DNA of 50,463 nucleotides from Clostridia bacterium (GTDB lineage: Bacteria > Bacillota > Clostridia > Oscillospirales > Acutalibacteraceae). The notes beneath the pieces were generated by a model. It was not told the DNA's origin. It did no database searches and worked only from the letters and a program-made list of their open reading frames with translations. Positions within the stretch are counted from its first letter, which is position 1. Each line of letters starts with the position of its first letter. Positions 23,619 to 32,104 of the stretch are shown piece after piece. The stretch spans positions 1 to 50,463 of the forward strand of contig JAFXFF010000004.1 of assembly GCA_017520705.1 (NCBI GenBank). The letters run 5' to 3'. Both the position numbers and the translations under genes were made by a program.

Positions 23619-23975
23619 ATGAGCAAGATTGACGAATTATATGAGAGGGCATCCGTCGAGCTGGATAAGGAGTCCGCTCACAACCCCCATTACAAACTTT
23701 TGGCCGCCCACCTTAAAAATTGCGCTAAGGATGATGTAGGTGTTTGTATGGCCGTTTTGGATACCAGCAAGACGCTGGAGGGGGCCTACAAAGAAATCGA
23801 AAAAGAAGCGGAGACACGGTATCGCAAAAACACCAAGCAGAAAGGCGTGTGCATTTCTAGCGAGGAGGCGTTTGCGATCGTGGATAAGTATTACGGGATT
23901 GCAACGGCCAAAGAGACGCCCAACAAAACCGAACAGCTCATCGGCAAGGTGGTCAGTCTGTTCGACATGATGTGA
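23619..23975 (+). CDS. PcfK-like protein
   Basis: 118 residues with a helical, charged N-terminus and the PcfK-like core SKTLEGAYKEIEKEA, then GVCISSEEAFAIVDKYYGI. PcfK is named from the pCF10 conjugative plasmid. In phages and mobile elements it is commonly next to PcfJ, as here (one gene apart). Its biochemical role is not established. A weak site (GAAAGGATGAAG) precedes the ATG. Family assignment is from memory of this motif and could be wrong for such a short protein. Confidence 0.6.
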   Translation: MSKIDELYERASVELDKESAHNPHYKLLAAHLKNCAKDDVGVCMAVLDTSKTLEGAYKEIEKEAETRYRKNTKQKGVCISSEEAFAIVDKYYGIATAKETPNKTEQLIGKVVSLFDMM

Positions 23976-23986
23976 GGAGGGGGACT

Positions 23987-24505
23987 ATGCTGGTTTACAA
24001 AGCAATGCACCCCGGTCAGATCTGCCGAGGGGTAAAACTGAGACCGGGACTGAACATAGAGCCGGAGGCAAACTGCGCTCAAAACGGATGGCACGCTGCT
24101 GAGGATCCGCTGGACTGCCTAAAATACTATCCCGATGAGAAAAACAGCGAACTGTGGGTGTGTGAGGCCTCCGGAGACATCGACGAGGATAATTTCGACA
24201 GCAAGATCAGCTGTACCCATTTGACGCTGATCAAGCGATTGAGTCGGGAGGAGTTTGTACTCCACGCCATTGCCTATATGCTCAAGCATCCCGACCGTAG
24301 GGAAGCAAACGACGTTTACGATCACGGCACCATCCATATTCGCCGCGGTGATCGTCCTACCGCCTCCGGCTCCAAAGGCGATGTGATTGGCCTGCTGCGA
24401 GAGTGTGCAGGCCGGCAGGCCGTGGCGGTATTCACCATCGACGGATCGGAGTATATGCCGGGCGTAGAATATACACTTGGCGAGGAGGTGGTGGAGTGTG
24501 CGTAA
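23987..24505 (+). CDS. DUF7666-like phage protein
   Basis: 172 residues. The N-terminus MLVYKAMHPGQICRGVKLRPG, then CAQNGWHAAEDPLDCLKYY, then SELWVCEASGDI, follows the pattern of a phage family whose members start K-x-Y-K-x-M/F and contain GFHA-x-x-P-x-D, which I know as DUF7666. Function unknown. AGGAGGGGG lies just before the ATG. It lies between PcfK-like and PcfJ-like genes and overlaps the latter by 8 bp. Confidence 0.6.
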   Translation: MLVYKAMHPGQICRGVKLRPGLNIEPEANCAQNGWHAAEDPLDCLKYYPDEKNSELWVCEASGDIDEDNFDSKISCTHLTLIKRLSREEFVLHAIAYMLKHPDRREANDVYDHGTIHIRRGDRPTASGSKGDVIGLLRECAGRQAVAVFTIDGSEYMPGVEYTLGEEVVECA

Positions 24506-26543
24506 GAAGGCATTATCCGCCTTGCCGGTGATGGGGACCAAAAAGAAAGGCCGCCTCGTAGGTGTTCGTATAGATGGAGACACCTTGGTGCTGGATTGTT
24601 GGAATGGAGGAAAATACCAGGGACGTTACTGTATTCGAGAAAACGGTGAGTATATGTCCTATGTGAACGGTGTGTGGCAACAGCAGAAGCTGTGCGACGT
24701 GCTGTCCGGAGTTCGTTATCGTGGTTATTATTCCTACGCGGAGAATGGCAAAGCTTTTGATGAAGCGCAGCAGAAAATGGCTGAGCAATTCTTTGACAAA
24801 ATCAAGTCGGGAGGGTACAGCATCGAAAGCAGCGCCAACTATGCGGAATCGGATTTTATGGCTGAAAAACGCCGCCGCAGAGAACAGCGCCGCATCGAAA
24901 GAATCAATAAGCGCATGGACGAGGTCCCGGTGCTTCCCGATGGCTTTGAAGGATGGGTGAAAGCCGTTCCTTTCGAAGGTAAGCAGTTCCTATTCAAGGG
25001 CAAGCGGGAGGACGAGTACATCTGTACCGCCTGCGGCAAAAGCCGCCGCATGAAGAACCTGAAGCAGAATCAGTTGGTGGTGTGTACCCGAACAGGTCAG
25101 ACGGCCAAGGTCGACAAAAAGAGGACCCAGCGGGCGTCCAGCTGCCACGTGATGGTTGTGCAATGGATGAACGAGGAAAAAGGAGAGCGGGTGGCCCGTC
25201 ACCTGTTGGTGGAAAGCCTATGGGACACGATGGGCCAGCACATTGAAACCTGCGAGCAGGTGCGGTATGTGCTCAAGAGCACCGGCTGTAATGAGTGGTA
25301 TTATGGACAACGGTATCGTGCTGATGAATTTGAGCAATGGTGGGACGAACACAATCCGCGGTCGTTCCACTGTTATCGGGAATATTGCTACCCGGAGGGG
25401 GTCAAAGAGCTTCTTTCCGGAACGGTGTATGAGAACATCGGCATCCCGGAGATGGCAGCAAAAGGCTGGGCGGTATGGTACAACAAGCTGATGATTACCC
25501 CGTCCTCCTGCCACGTGATGGAATACCTGGTCAAAGGTGGGTACCAACACCTTACGGAGGAGATCAGCTCAAATATCTATTGGGGTAGCGACTGTGTCAA
25601 TTATCACGGCAGCACCCTGCAAGAGGTGCTGAAGATCGACAAGCAGCGAGCCAACCGTCTGCGGCAAGCGAACGGCGGTATGCACTATCTTCGATGGATG
25701 CAATGGGAGAGCCGTACCGGGCGTCGATTAACCGAGGAAACGGTGCGATGGTTGCAAAAGCGCAATCTGGGAGAAGGAGATCTGTCCTTCATCGAAGACA
25801 AAATGAGCCCGGAGCAGGTGATGCACTATCTGGAGCGGCAAGCAAAAGAAAGCGGGAAGGGTGTACATTGGTTGCTGGATGAATGGAAGGATACCCTCCG
25901 CATGGCAAAGCAATGCAAAATGGACGTTACTGATGCCATTGTGTATCGTCCCCGCGATTTGATCGCTGCCCACGATCGGCTGGTGCAACGGATCAACCGT
26001 ATGAACGCTGAACAGCAGGAACGAGAGTATAACAAAAAATACCCCGGCATTACCAAAGTCTGCAAGAGACTCGTTAAATACGAGTGGACGGACGGCGTGT
26101 ATGCCGTGGTGGCTCCCACCTGTGTGGCCGATATACTGGCCGAGGGACGTTCACTCAACCACTGTGTTACCAACGACCGTTACTTTGAACGATTAGCCAA
26201 GGAGGAAAGCTACATCCTGTTTTTGCGCAAAGTGTCGGCGCCGGATCTACCGTGGTACACCCTGGAGGTGGAGCCGGGTGGTGTCATTCGGCAGAAGCGG
26301 ACGAAATTCAACCGACAAGAGAAAGATCTGGATGCGGCAAAGGATTTCCTCAAGCGTTGGCAACAGGAGATCATCCGCCGTGTGGGCGAACGGGAACGCA
26401 GTCTGCAGAAGGCATCCGCCGCCGCGAGAGCCGCCGAGATCGCGCAGCTGCGCCGTGATGGCGTGGTGGTGCACGGTGGCGAGCTGACCGGCACCCTGTT
26501 GGCAGACGTGCTGCTGGCGGATCTGATGGACGTCGGCGCATAA
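24498..26543 (+). CDS. PcfJ-like protein
   Basis: 681 residues. The C-terminal third has the PcfJ signature VADILAEGRSLNHCVTNDRYFERLA (about 542-566), then ILFLRKV, PWYTLEVEP and RTKFNRQ. The middle has a zinc-ribbon-like CTACGKSRRMKNL. The function of PcfJ proteins is not established. GAGGAGG at 24482-24488 points to the GTG at 24498; a TTG further upstream is less likely. It is the largest early gene, and its AT content is a little higher than that of its neighbours. Partners are probably the PcfK-like and DUF7666-like products encoded just upstream. Confidence 0.75.
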   Translation: MRKKALSALPVMGTKKKGRLVGVRIDGDTLVLDCWNGGKYQGRYCIRENGEYMSYVNGVWQQQKLCDVLSGVRYRGYYSYAENGKAFDEAQQKMAEQFFDKIKSGGYSIESSANYAESDFMAEKRRRREQRRIERINKRMDEVPVLPDGFEGWVKAVPFEGKQFLFKGKREDEYICTACGKSRRMKNLKQNQLVVCTRTGQTAKVDKKRTQRASSCHVMVVQWMNEEKGERVARHLLVESLWDTMGQHIETCEQVRYVLKSTGCNEWYYGQRYRADEFEQWWDEHNPRSFHCYREYCYPEGVKELLSGTVYENIGIPEMAAKGWAVWYNKLMITPSSCHVMEYLVKGGYQHLTEEISSNIYWGSDCVNYHGSTLQEVLKIDKQRANRLRQANGGMHYLRWMQWESRTGRRLTEETVRWLQKRNLGEGDLSFIEDKMSPEQVMHYLERQAKESGKGVHWLLDEWKDTLRMAKQCKMDVTDAIVYRPRDLIAAHDRLVQRINRMNAEQQEREYNKKYPGITKVCKRLVKYEWTDGVYAVVAPTCVADILAEGRSLNHCVTNDRYFERLAKEESYILFLRKVSAPDLPWYTLEVEPGGVIRQKRTKFNRQEKDLDAAKDFLKRWQQEIIRRVGERERSLQKASAAARAAEIAQLRRDGVVVHGGELTGTLLADVLLADLMDVGA

Positions 26544-26583
26544 CCGATTTTGCAGTTAACTACAAGATGAAGGAGAATGAAGA

Positions 26584-27582
26584 ATGGAACTGATGAACAC
26601 AGCAACCAATACCCTCAGCGCGGAGGAACAGGCCCGAGAATTGCACAACAACATCGTCTACAACTACCGTGCCGCCGCCCACCATTTGGTGGAAGCGGCC
26701 AAAGGCCTCAAAGAAATGCGAGACACCAAAGCATACTTGTCTTTGGGAATGGAGTCCTTTGAGGACTATACCGAGCAAATGGCCGGCATTAAGGCGCGGC
26801 AGGCGTACACCTACATATCCACCTTGGAGCGGTTGGGTCAGCCGATGATGGAGGAGCACTCCTCCATCGGCATCACCAAATTGAGCTTGCTTGCCGAGAT
26901 CACTCCCGTGGAGCGGGAAGATTTTGCCGCCGAGAACGATTTGGCCGGTATGACGGTCAAGGAGGTGGAGGCGTTGGTGGCGGAAAACACCCGCCGCGGA
27001 GAGCAGATTACTCTCTTTGAGGAAGAACGGGCCGAGGCAAAGGCCAAATTGGAGGAAAGGGAGGACACCATTGCGGATCTGCTGGAGGAGATCGAGCAGC
27101 TGAAGCGGCAAGCCGCTGAGCCGGTGGAGGTGACCGCCACCGTGGAACCCGATCCCGCTGTCCTTCGGCAAAAAGAAAGAGAGATCCGCGATAAACTCAA
27201 AAAGGATTTCGAGAAAAAGATGGAGGCGGAGAAAGCCAAGCTGCAGAAGGAGGTGGACGCCGCCAAGAAAACCGTGGAGCAGGCTGAGGCGGACAAAGCC
27301 GCCGTCGAAGAGCGTATCCGCCGCGAGATGACCGATGCCTACGAAGAACAGATCAAGGCCCTGCGTGCGGATAAGGCGGCGGCCGAGGCCAAGGCCACCG
27401 CCTCCCACGACGAGGTCGTGCAAAAGTTTGCGTTCCACTTCGAGGCCGTCCAGCGCGAGTTCGAGTCGATGATGGTCCTTGTGGGACAGGCGGCTGACAG
27501 CGATACCGCCAACCGTTTGACCGGTGCCGCGCTCAAATTGGTACGCCAAATGGAGCGACGCTTTGGAGGTGGGGAAGAATGA
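26584..27582 (+). CDS. DUF3102-like coiled-coil protein
   Basis: 332 residues. The N-terminal part (about 10-120) HNNIVYNYRAAAHHLVEAAKGLKEMRDTKAY with FEDYTEQMAGIKARQAYTYI is like DUF3102 proteins of phages and plasmids, which have a ParB-like or HTH flavour. It is followed by about 150 residues of coiled coil (140-290, rich in E/K/A) and a small C-terminal domain. AAGGAGAATGAAGA precedes the ATG. The next gene overlaps by 4 bp. A role in DNA partition or replication support is possible but unproven. Confidence 0.68.
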   Translation: MELMNTATNTLSAEEQARELHNNIVYNYRAAAHHLVEAAKGLKEMRDTKAYLSLGMESFEDYTEQMAGIKARQAYTYISTLERLGQPMMEEHSSIGITKLSLLAEITPVEREDFAAENDLAGMTVKEVEALVAENTRRGEQITLFEEERAEAKAKLEEREDTIADLLEEIEQLKRQAAEPVEVTATVEPDPAVLRQKEREIRDKLKKDFEKKMEAEKAKLQKEVDAAKKTVEQAEADKAAVEERIRREMTDAYEEQIKALRADKAAAEAKATASHDEVVQKFAFHFEAVQREFESMMVLVGQAADSDTANRLTGAALKLVRQMERRFGGGEE

Positions 27583-27758
27583 TCTGGCTTGAGACGAAGG
27601 TGGAGGGGGAGCCTGAGCCGCCCTACCGCTACACGTGCTCCCACTGCGGGACGTTGCTGTTATCCGTGGAAAAACGGTGCCCCTCTAATCTGCCGGACAA
27701 GTGTCCCGCCTGCGGAGAGGGACGATGGGGAGAAAGGAGCGTGGTAAGCGATGAATAG
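27579..27758 (+). CDS. Small zinc-ribbon protein
   Basis: 59 residues, starting at ATGA overlapping the previous stop. Two knuckles, YTCSHCG and KCPACG, spaced by 20 residues form a typical four-Cys zinc ribbon. It probably binds nucleic acid or protein; nothing more specific can be said. It overlaps the next small gene by 8 bp. Confidence 0.7.
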   Translation: MIWLETKVEGEPEPPYRYTCSHCGTLLLSVEKRCPSNLPDKCPACGEGRWGERSVVSDE

Positions 27759-27930
27759 TTTGTGTCCGTTTAAGATGGCCGGCAATTATGCTTATCTTGG
27801 TTGTCATATTGAATGTGCGATCAATATACGAGGCAAGTGTGCTATTGCCGTTCTCGGCGAAAATTGTTTGGATGATATCGAGGAATGTTGCGGTGCAGAA
27901 ATGAAAGTCGGAAAGGATGAAAACCAATGA
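27751..27930 (+). CDS. Cys-rich small protein
   Basis: 59 residues with eight Cys, beginning MNSLCPFKMAG and containing LGCHIEC, RGKCA, ENCL and EECCG. GGAG lies 10 nt upstream. Overlaps on both sides (8 bp and 4 bp) support expression within the early operon. Similar short Cys-rich proteins occur in Firmicute phages, with unknown function; metal binding is likely. Confidence 0.6.
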   Translation: MNSLCPFKMAGNYAYLGCHIECAINIRGKCAIAVLGENCLDDIEECCGAEMKVGKDENQ

Positions 27931-28478
27931 GCATTAACAATCAAAAAATCATCGAGCTGTGCAAGAAAGAGAAGTGGATGGTGTTGTACACCTACGGTCA
28001 GATGCAGTGGATCGGGGTGGGCGGCGCCGCCTATCCTCTGCTGAAGGTGCCGCATCTGGACGAGGACACGGTGCGGGCGCTGTATTCCCTGCCCGACGGT
28101 ATGACCGTGGAGGAAAAGGCGGGCTTGCCGGCTCACCTGTCCTTTATGGACGAGGATCGGGCGGAGCGTCCGGTGTTTATGGAGAAGATCCAGCTGAATC
28201 CGTCGCCGGATCGACTGCTGACCCTGCGAACGTCGGAGGGGGTCTGCTTCATCAAGGAGCAATACCTCAAGCCCCTGGAGGAGGGGGAGAACGGCTCAGC
28301 GGATCTCTACGAGCGTCGCTCCACGTCGGGACAGATCTATATCGTCGCCAAGCAGGGGATGATGATTGAGGCGGTCATTATGCCGGTGGTCAACGTGATC
28401 AAGGAAGATTGGCTGGACGATCTGCAAAATCTATTGGGCGCATTGCGCCAAACATTTGAAAAGGAGAGAGAAAGATGA
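27927..28478 (+). CDS. Phage early protein, unknown (183 residues)
   Basis: 183 residues with mixed alpha/beta pattern, starting MSINNQKIIELCKKEKW. ATGA overlap upstream and ATGA overlap downstream show translational coupling. No motif recognised. The N-terminal half resembles small phage proteins that report a value near KVPHLDEDTVRALYSLPDG, but I cannot name the family. Confidence 0.6.
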   Translation: MSINNQKIIELCKKEKWMVLYTYGQMQWIGVGGAAYPLLKVPHLDEDTVRALYSLPDGMTVEEKAGLPAHLSFMDEDRAERPVFMEKIQLNPSPDRLLTLRTSEGVCFIKEQYLKPLEEGENGSADLYERRSTSGQIYIVAKQGMMIEAVIMPVVNVIKEDWLDDLQNLLGALRQTFEKERER

Positions 28479-28771
28479 ATGATAGCCTAAGATGTGTGTG
28501 TGACACCGATATGTGTACGCCTTCAGCGCCGGAAAGAACGATCATCGACTTGCAAAATGAGGGGACAGCCATGGCAGAGGAAGCTCTGCGAATGGCTGAA
28601 ATTATCACCGGTACGATGCTGGGAATCAGCGACAAGCAGGAAGAACGTCCGCAAGCGAGCAGTTTCAGAGACAATTTGAAAAAGCAAAACCTAATTCTTG
28701 AGAGGGTAAACAGAGAGTTGGATCGAATGATCGGTCTTTTCGGGTGTGGCGCATTGGAGGGCAGACGATGA
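28475..28771 (+). CDS. Phage early protein, unknown (98 residues)
   Basis: 98 residues, helical, with a Cys-containing N-terminus (RCVCDTDMC) and a second helical part typical of small phage accessory proteins (FRDNLKKQNLILERVNRELDRMIGLF). ATGA overlaps on both ends. No function assigned. Confidence 0.55.
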   Translation: MNDSLRCVCDTDMCTPSAPERTIIDLQNEGTAMAEEALRMAEIITGTMLGISDKQEERPQASSFRDNLKKQNLILERVNRELDRMIGLFGCGALEGRR

Positions 28772-28839
28772 CCCGCGAGGAATCGCAGATCTACCGCATC
28801 AAATTTAACCACAACGGTATTCTGGATTTCTTCGGATAA
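28768..28839 (+). CDS. Very small ORF, 23 residues
   Basis: Starts at ATGA overlapping the previous stop and reads MTREESQIYRIKFNHNGILD before stopping after a short FFG tail. Overlap with the coupled operon supports translation; its shortness argues for caution. Confidence 0.35.
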   Translation: MTREESQIYRIKFNHNGILDFFG

Positions 28840-28871
28840 TCCGAACAAATCACGTAAGGAGGTGAGGGAGT

Positions 28872-29309
28872 GTGGAAAACTGGAAAGCACAGGCGGAGGG
28901 GGCTCTGCGAAATCTGGCGAAGGATCGGCAGGCCATCGATGGGCTGCGTGCGCAAATTTTGACGCTGCAGGCGGATATGATCCACCTCACCGAGCTGGGG
29001 TACGGTCAACCCGACGACCCGGAGGGGGCTCCCTCGCCTCGTATGCGTGTGCTGATGGACAAAAAGCGGGCGCTGGAAGCCAAAGAGAGAGCACAGACCG
29101 CCCACGTGAAACAAGTGGACAGTGTGCTGGCGGCTATGGGGGAGCGGGACAGAGATATCTTGAAGGAATGTTACGTAGTCGGTCAGTGGCGGTCACGCAC
29201 CGCCATTGTCCTTTGTCTCTGCCAGCGCTGGAACATATCCCGATCGGAGGTGTACCGTCAGCGTGACGAGGCGCTGTGGGATTTTGCCTATCGGATGGGC
29301 TGGATATAG
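28872..29309 (+). CDS. Late-gene transcriptional regulator (ArpU/DUF1492-like)
   Basis: 145 residues starting at GTG with GGAGGTGAGG upstream. The first 100 residues are helical. The C-terminal part (DILKECYVVGQ, then ILCQRWNISRSEVYRQRDEALWDFAYRMGW in slightly altered form) resembles sigma-70 region 4 as found in ArpU/RinA-type phage late regulators. It is the last early gene before the late promoter region with TGGGAC direct repeats, which fits a late activator. Assignment is by pattern and position. Confidence 0.62.
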   Translation: MENWKAQAEGALRNLAKDRQAIDGLRAQILTLQADMIHLTELGYGQPDDPEGAPSPRMRVLMDKKRALEAKERAQTAHVKQVDSVLAAMGERDRDILKECYVVGQWRSRTAIVLCLCQRWNISRSEVYRQRDEALWDFAYRMGWI

Positions 29310-29726
29310 GCGGAGGGGGAAGAAAAGGGAAGGCGCCGCCTGCGCACGCGGGAACATTACCGATTTTAACTCTACCTCTATCCTATGTGGTGAAAATCTT
29401 GGGACAAACCTGGGACGAAAGTGCCGAAAATGCGTGTTATACTGGTATCGTGGAGAGGCGGACAGTTGCTTGTTCATGCCGATGTTCCTTCACATCCTTT
29501 CTAACTCGCGGAGGGGGGCAAACCCCTCGCAAAACGGCGACGCGGGTGGCGGCAACAGCCGTCTGAGAGCCGTTTTGGTCTCCTTCCCTCAGCGGTGGCG
29601 GTACACTTGCCGCCGCCACCGCACACAGGGGAGAAAACACGATAAGCTGCACGGCCGAGAGGCTGTGATGCGGAAGCGTCTTACCGAAAGGTAGGGCGCT
29701 TTTCTTATACACAGAGAGGTGGGGAA
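29310..29726 (+). other. Late control / possible packaging region, 417 bp without a gene
   Basis: Holds the candidate late promoter (29400-29443), a G-rich stretch GGAGGGGGGCAAACCCCTCG near 29512, and an imperfect hairpin GCGGTGGCGG/CCGCCGCCACCGC (about 29592-29626) followed by AGGGGAGAAAACACGATAAG. Its place before the small terminase gene is where cos or pac sites often lie. Short frames here look like chance. Confidence 0.45.
29400..29443 (+). promoter_or_regulatory. Candidate activator-dependent late promoter
   Basis: Direct repeats TGGGAC at 29400-29405 and 29411-29416 (11 bp, one helical turn apart), then 21 nt to TATACT (29438-29443). There is no TTGACA-like box at the -35 position. 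This suggests an activator binds the repeats; the product of 28872-29309 is the nearest candidate. Confidence 0.5.
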
Positions 29727-30173
29727 ATGGCCGAGACGGCACTAAAACCGAAAGAGGAGCGATTCTGCCTCGAATATATCGTTGATTATAACCAAACACA
29801 GGCCGCCATCCGTGCCGGCTACGCCGAAAAGAGCGCCGCGAAAATAGGCTGTAAGCTGATGAAAGATTCCCGCATCCTCGCCCGCGTCAAGGAGCTGCAG
29901 AAGGAGCAGGCGGACCGCCTGTGCCTGAGCAGTGATCTGGTGGTGATCAAGCTGCTGGAGCTGGTGGACATCTGCATGGCCGCCAAGCCGGTGATGGAGT
30001 GGTCTACCGAGGCGCACGCCTTCGTGCCGTCGGGTGAGTATCAAATTGATTCCAAAGGCGCCACCAAAGCGCTGGAGTTGCTGGGACGTCACTTGGGTAT
30101 GTTTGACCGCAAGGAGCAGGCCTCCACCGAGGGCCCTGTCTATCTTACCGGTATGGACGAAATAAAGGAGTGA
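29727..30173 (+). CDS. terS: Terminase small subunit
   Basis: Recognises the viral packaging site and hands DNA to the large subunit. 148 residues. The N-terminal Terminase_2-like region LKPKEERFCLEYIVDYNQTQAAIRAGYAEKSA and KIGCKLMKDSRILARVKEL is clear, followed by an oligomerisation region. AGAGAGGTGGGG lies 5 nt before the ATG. The gene overlaps the start of terL, as usual. Confidence 0.9.
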   Translation: MAETALKPKEERFCLEYIVDYNQTQAAIRAGYAEKSAAKIGCKLMKDSRILARVKELQKEQADRLCLSSDLVVIKLLELVDICMAAKPVMEWSTEAHAFVPSGEYQIDSKGATKALELLGRHLGMFDRKEQASTEGPVYLTGMDEIKE

Positions 30174-30178
30174 TGGCC

Positions 30179-31504
30179 GTGGAAGGCACGAGAGTACATA
30201 TGCCGGACGTGGTAGGCGCGGCCTACGGAAAATTCTGGCGCAGTCGCCACCGATACCGCGTTGTTAAAGGCGGAAAAGCCAGTAAAAAGACCTCCACCGT
30301 TGCCATTGAGCTTATCAGCAAGATGATGCAGCCTGAATTTAAGGAGGCTAACGCCTTAGTGGTGCGCAAGGTTATGGAGACTAACCGCGACAGCACCTTT
30401 GCCATCCTGCGGTGGGCCATCCGGCGTCTGCACGTGGAGGAATGGTGGAAGCCGACTCGCTCACCGCTGGAGTTGACATATTTGCCCACGGGGCAAAAGA
30501 TCCTTTTCCGTGGCATGGACGACGTGCTGAAGCTTGCCGGCCTGACCGTGCCGGTGGGATACCTCTGCTGGGTATGGATCGAGGAAGCCTTCGAGATCGA
30601 GAAAGAGGACGATTTCGACAAGCTGGATCTGTCCGTCCCCCGCGGAACGGTGCCGGAGCCGCTATATAAACAGACCACCCTCACCTTCAACCCGTGGAAG
30701 GACACACACTGGCTGAAGAAACGGTTTTTTGACAACCCGCCGGACGATGCGCTGGTGATGACCACCAATTATCTCTGCAACGAGTTTTTGGACGACGTGG
30801 ACCGCGCAACGTATGAGCGGATGAAGCGGGAAAATCCTCGCAAATACGACGTGGCGGGTCTGGGCAACTGGGGTGTGAGCGAGGGCTTGGTGTTCGAGAA
30901 CTGGACGGTGGAGACCTTTGACATCAAGCAGGTGACCGCCGAAAAGCCCTGGCAATGGAAGCACGTCTTCGGTCTGGACTATGGCTATACCAACGACCCC
31001 ACCGCTTTCGTTGCGGCGGCGGTGAATCCGCTGGAGAGGGTCATCTACATATACGACGAGCACTACGAGCACAGGATGCTCAACACCGACATAGCGGCGA
31101 TGATCATCCGCAAGGGATACCAAAAAGAGCGCATCCGCGCCGATGCCGCCGAGCCGAAATCGAACGACGATCTGAAGCGGTTGGGGCTGTCCCGTGTGGC
31201 GGCGGCGGAGAAAGGGCGGGACAGCGTGATGCACGGCATCGCCGCCCTGCAGGAATACCGCATCGTGGTGCATCGCGAGTGTTGGAACACCGCCACCGAA
31301 CTGGGCGTCTATTGCTGGAAGGTGGACAAGACCGGCAAGAGCCTCAATGAGCCTGTGGATCGGGACAACCATCTGATGGATGCTCTGCGGTACGCCATCC
31401 AGGACGTGGCCAACTTTAGACCCACAGCAGAAAAGCCTCGACCGCCACGTCGCAGTCAAACGGCGGTCAGCGGCTGGGATCTGATGAATGGAGGGGGCTT
31501 ATGA
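30179..31504 (+). CDS. terL: Terminase large subunit
   Basis: The DNA-packaging motor and nuclease. 441 residues of the PBSX/Terminase_3 type. The ATPase has a deviant Walker A VKGGKASKKTST (about 29-40) and Walker B WVWIEEA (131-137). The nuclease has GLDYGYTNDPTA (Asp267), IRADAAEP and DNHLMDALRYA. GTG at 30170 and ATG at 30173 are in frame, but AAAGGAG (30164-30170) fits the GTG at 30179 best (8 nt). An ATGA overlap links it to the next small gene. Confidence 0.92.
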   Translation: MEGTRVHMPDVVGAAYGKFWRSRHRYRVVKGGKASKKTSTVAIELISKMMQPEFKEANALVVRKVMETNRDSTFAILRWAIRRLHVEEWWKPTRSPLELTYLPTGQKILFRGMDDVLKLAGLTVPVGYLCWVWIEEAFEIEKEDDFDKLDLSVPRGTVPEPLYKQTTLTFNPWKDTHWLKKRFFDNPPDDALVMTTNYLCNEFLDDVDRATYERMKRENPRKYDVAGLGNWGVSEGLVFENWTVETFDIKQVTAEKPWQWKHVFGLDYGYTNDPTAFVAAAVNPLERVIYIYDEHYEHRMLNTDIAAMIIRKGYQKERIRADAAEPKSNDDLKRLGLSRVAAAEKGRDSVMHGIAALQEYRIVVHRECWNTATELGVYCWKVDKTGKSLNEPVDRDNHLMDALRYAIQDVANFRPTAEKPRPPRRSQTAVSGWDLMNGGGL

Positions 31505-31689
31505 GTGAGCCGCACAATCCGGTCATAGAGGACTATCGGAAGACGCTAAAAATCCTGCACCGTCTGCGTCGCAAATACATCAAAAAGTGGGATCTAAAGA
31601 TGGTGCGGGTGCTGGATGAGGAGATCGACGGGGTGTCCCGCACCCTCGACCACCTAACGAAAGGAGAAAAGCGATGGAAATGGGATTGA
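31501..31689 (+). CDS. Small late protein, unknown (62 residues)
   Basis: 62 residues, mostly helical and basic (KILHRLRRKYIKKWDLKM). Starts in an ATGA overlap with terL and ends after the start of the next gene (16-bp overlap). No family recognised; it may be a structural or packaging accessory. Confidence 0.55.
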   Translation: MSEPHNPVIEDYRKTLKILHRLRRKYIKKWDLKMVRVLDEEIDGVSRTLDHLTKGEKRWKWD

Positions 31690-31943
31690 TTGTCGCTACG
31701 TTTGTGATGAGCGCCTTGAGCGCACTGTGCTCGGTGGCGTCGCTGACCATCCTGCTGGTGACGGCACCGAAGGAGGAGGGAGCAGAGGTGTTCTCGCCCG
31801 CCGAGAAAAAGAAGGAAAAGCCGCCCGACGACGTGGAGAAGCGCCGACGGGAGGCGGTGCAGGCGAAAGAGCATAGCAACTTTATGAACTATGACGGGAC
31901 GCCGCAGCAGAAGATCGACCCCGCTTTGATTTTGGGGGAGTAG
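31674..31943 (+). CDS. Small late membrane protein, unknown (89 residues)
   Basis: 89 residues: an N-terminal hydrophobic helix (about 4-29) followed by a charged soluble part with KKKEKPPDDVEKRRREA. AAAGGAG lies 8 nt upstream. One membrane helix and its short length recall phage spanin-like or holin-like proteins, but the position after terL is not a lysis locus. Followed by repeat R2. Confidence 0.5.
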   Translation: MEMGLIVATFVMSALSALCSVASLTILLVTAPKEEGAEVFSPAEKKKEKPPDDVEKRRREAVQAKEHSNFMNYDGTPQQKIDPALILGE

Positions 31944-31951
31944 GAAAACGA

Positions 31952-32021
31952 CAATCCCCCAGTCAGCCTATCGGCTGACAGCCCCCTTTACACAAGGGGG
32001 CCACGCCGCAGAAGCGGCTAA
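31952..32021 (+). repeat. Multi-hairpin repeat R2 (intergenic, before scaffold)
   Basis: GTCAGCC-tatc-GGCTGAC, CCCCCTT-tacac-AAGGGGG, GCCGC-agaa-GCGGC. The first stem differs from R1 by compensating changes. Confidence 0.85.
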
Positions 32022-32104
32022 ATTGGCAGACGGCGGATAACACCGCTTTTGCATAAACATTCATCACTATTCACGCCCTCACCATGGGCAAGGAGGAAAA
32101 GACA

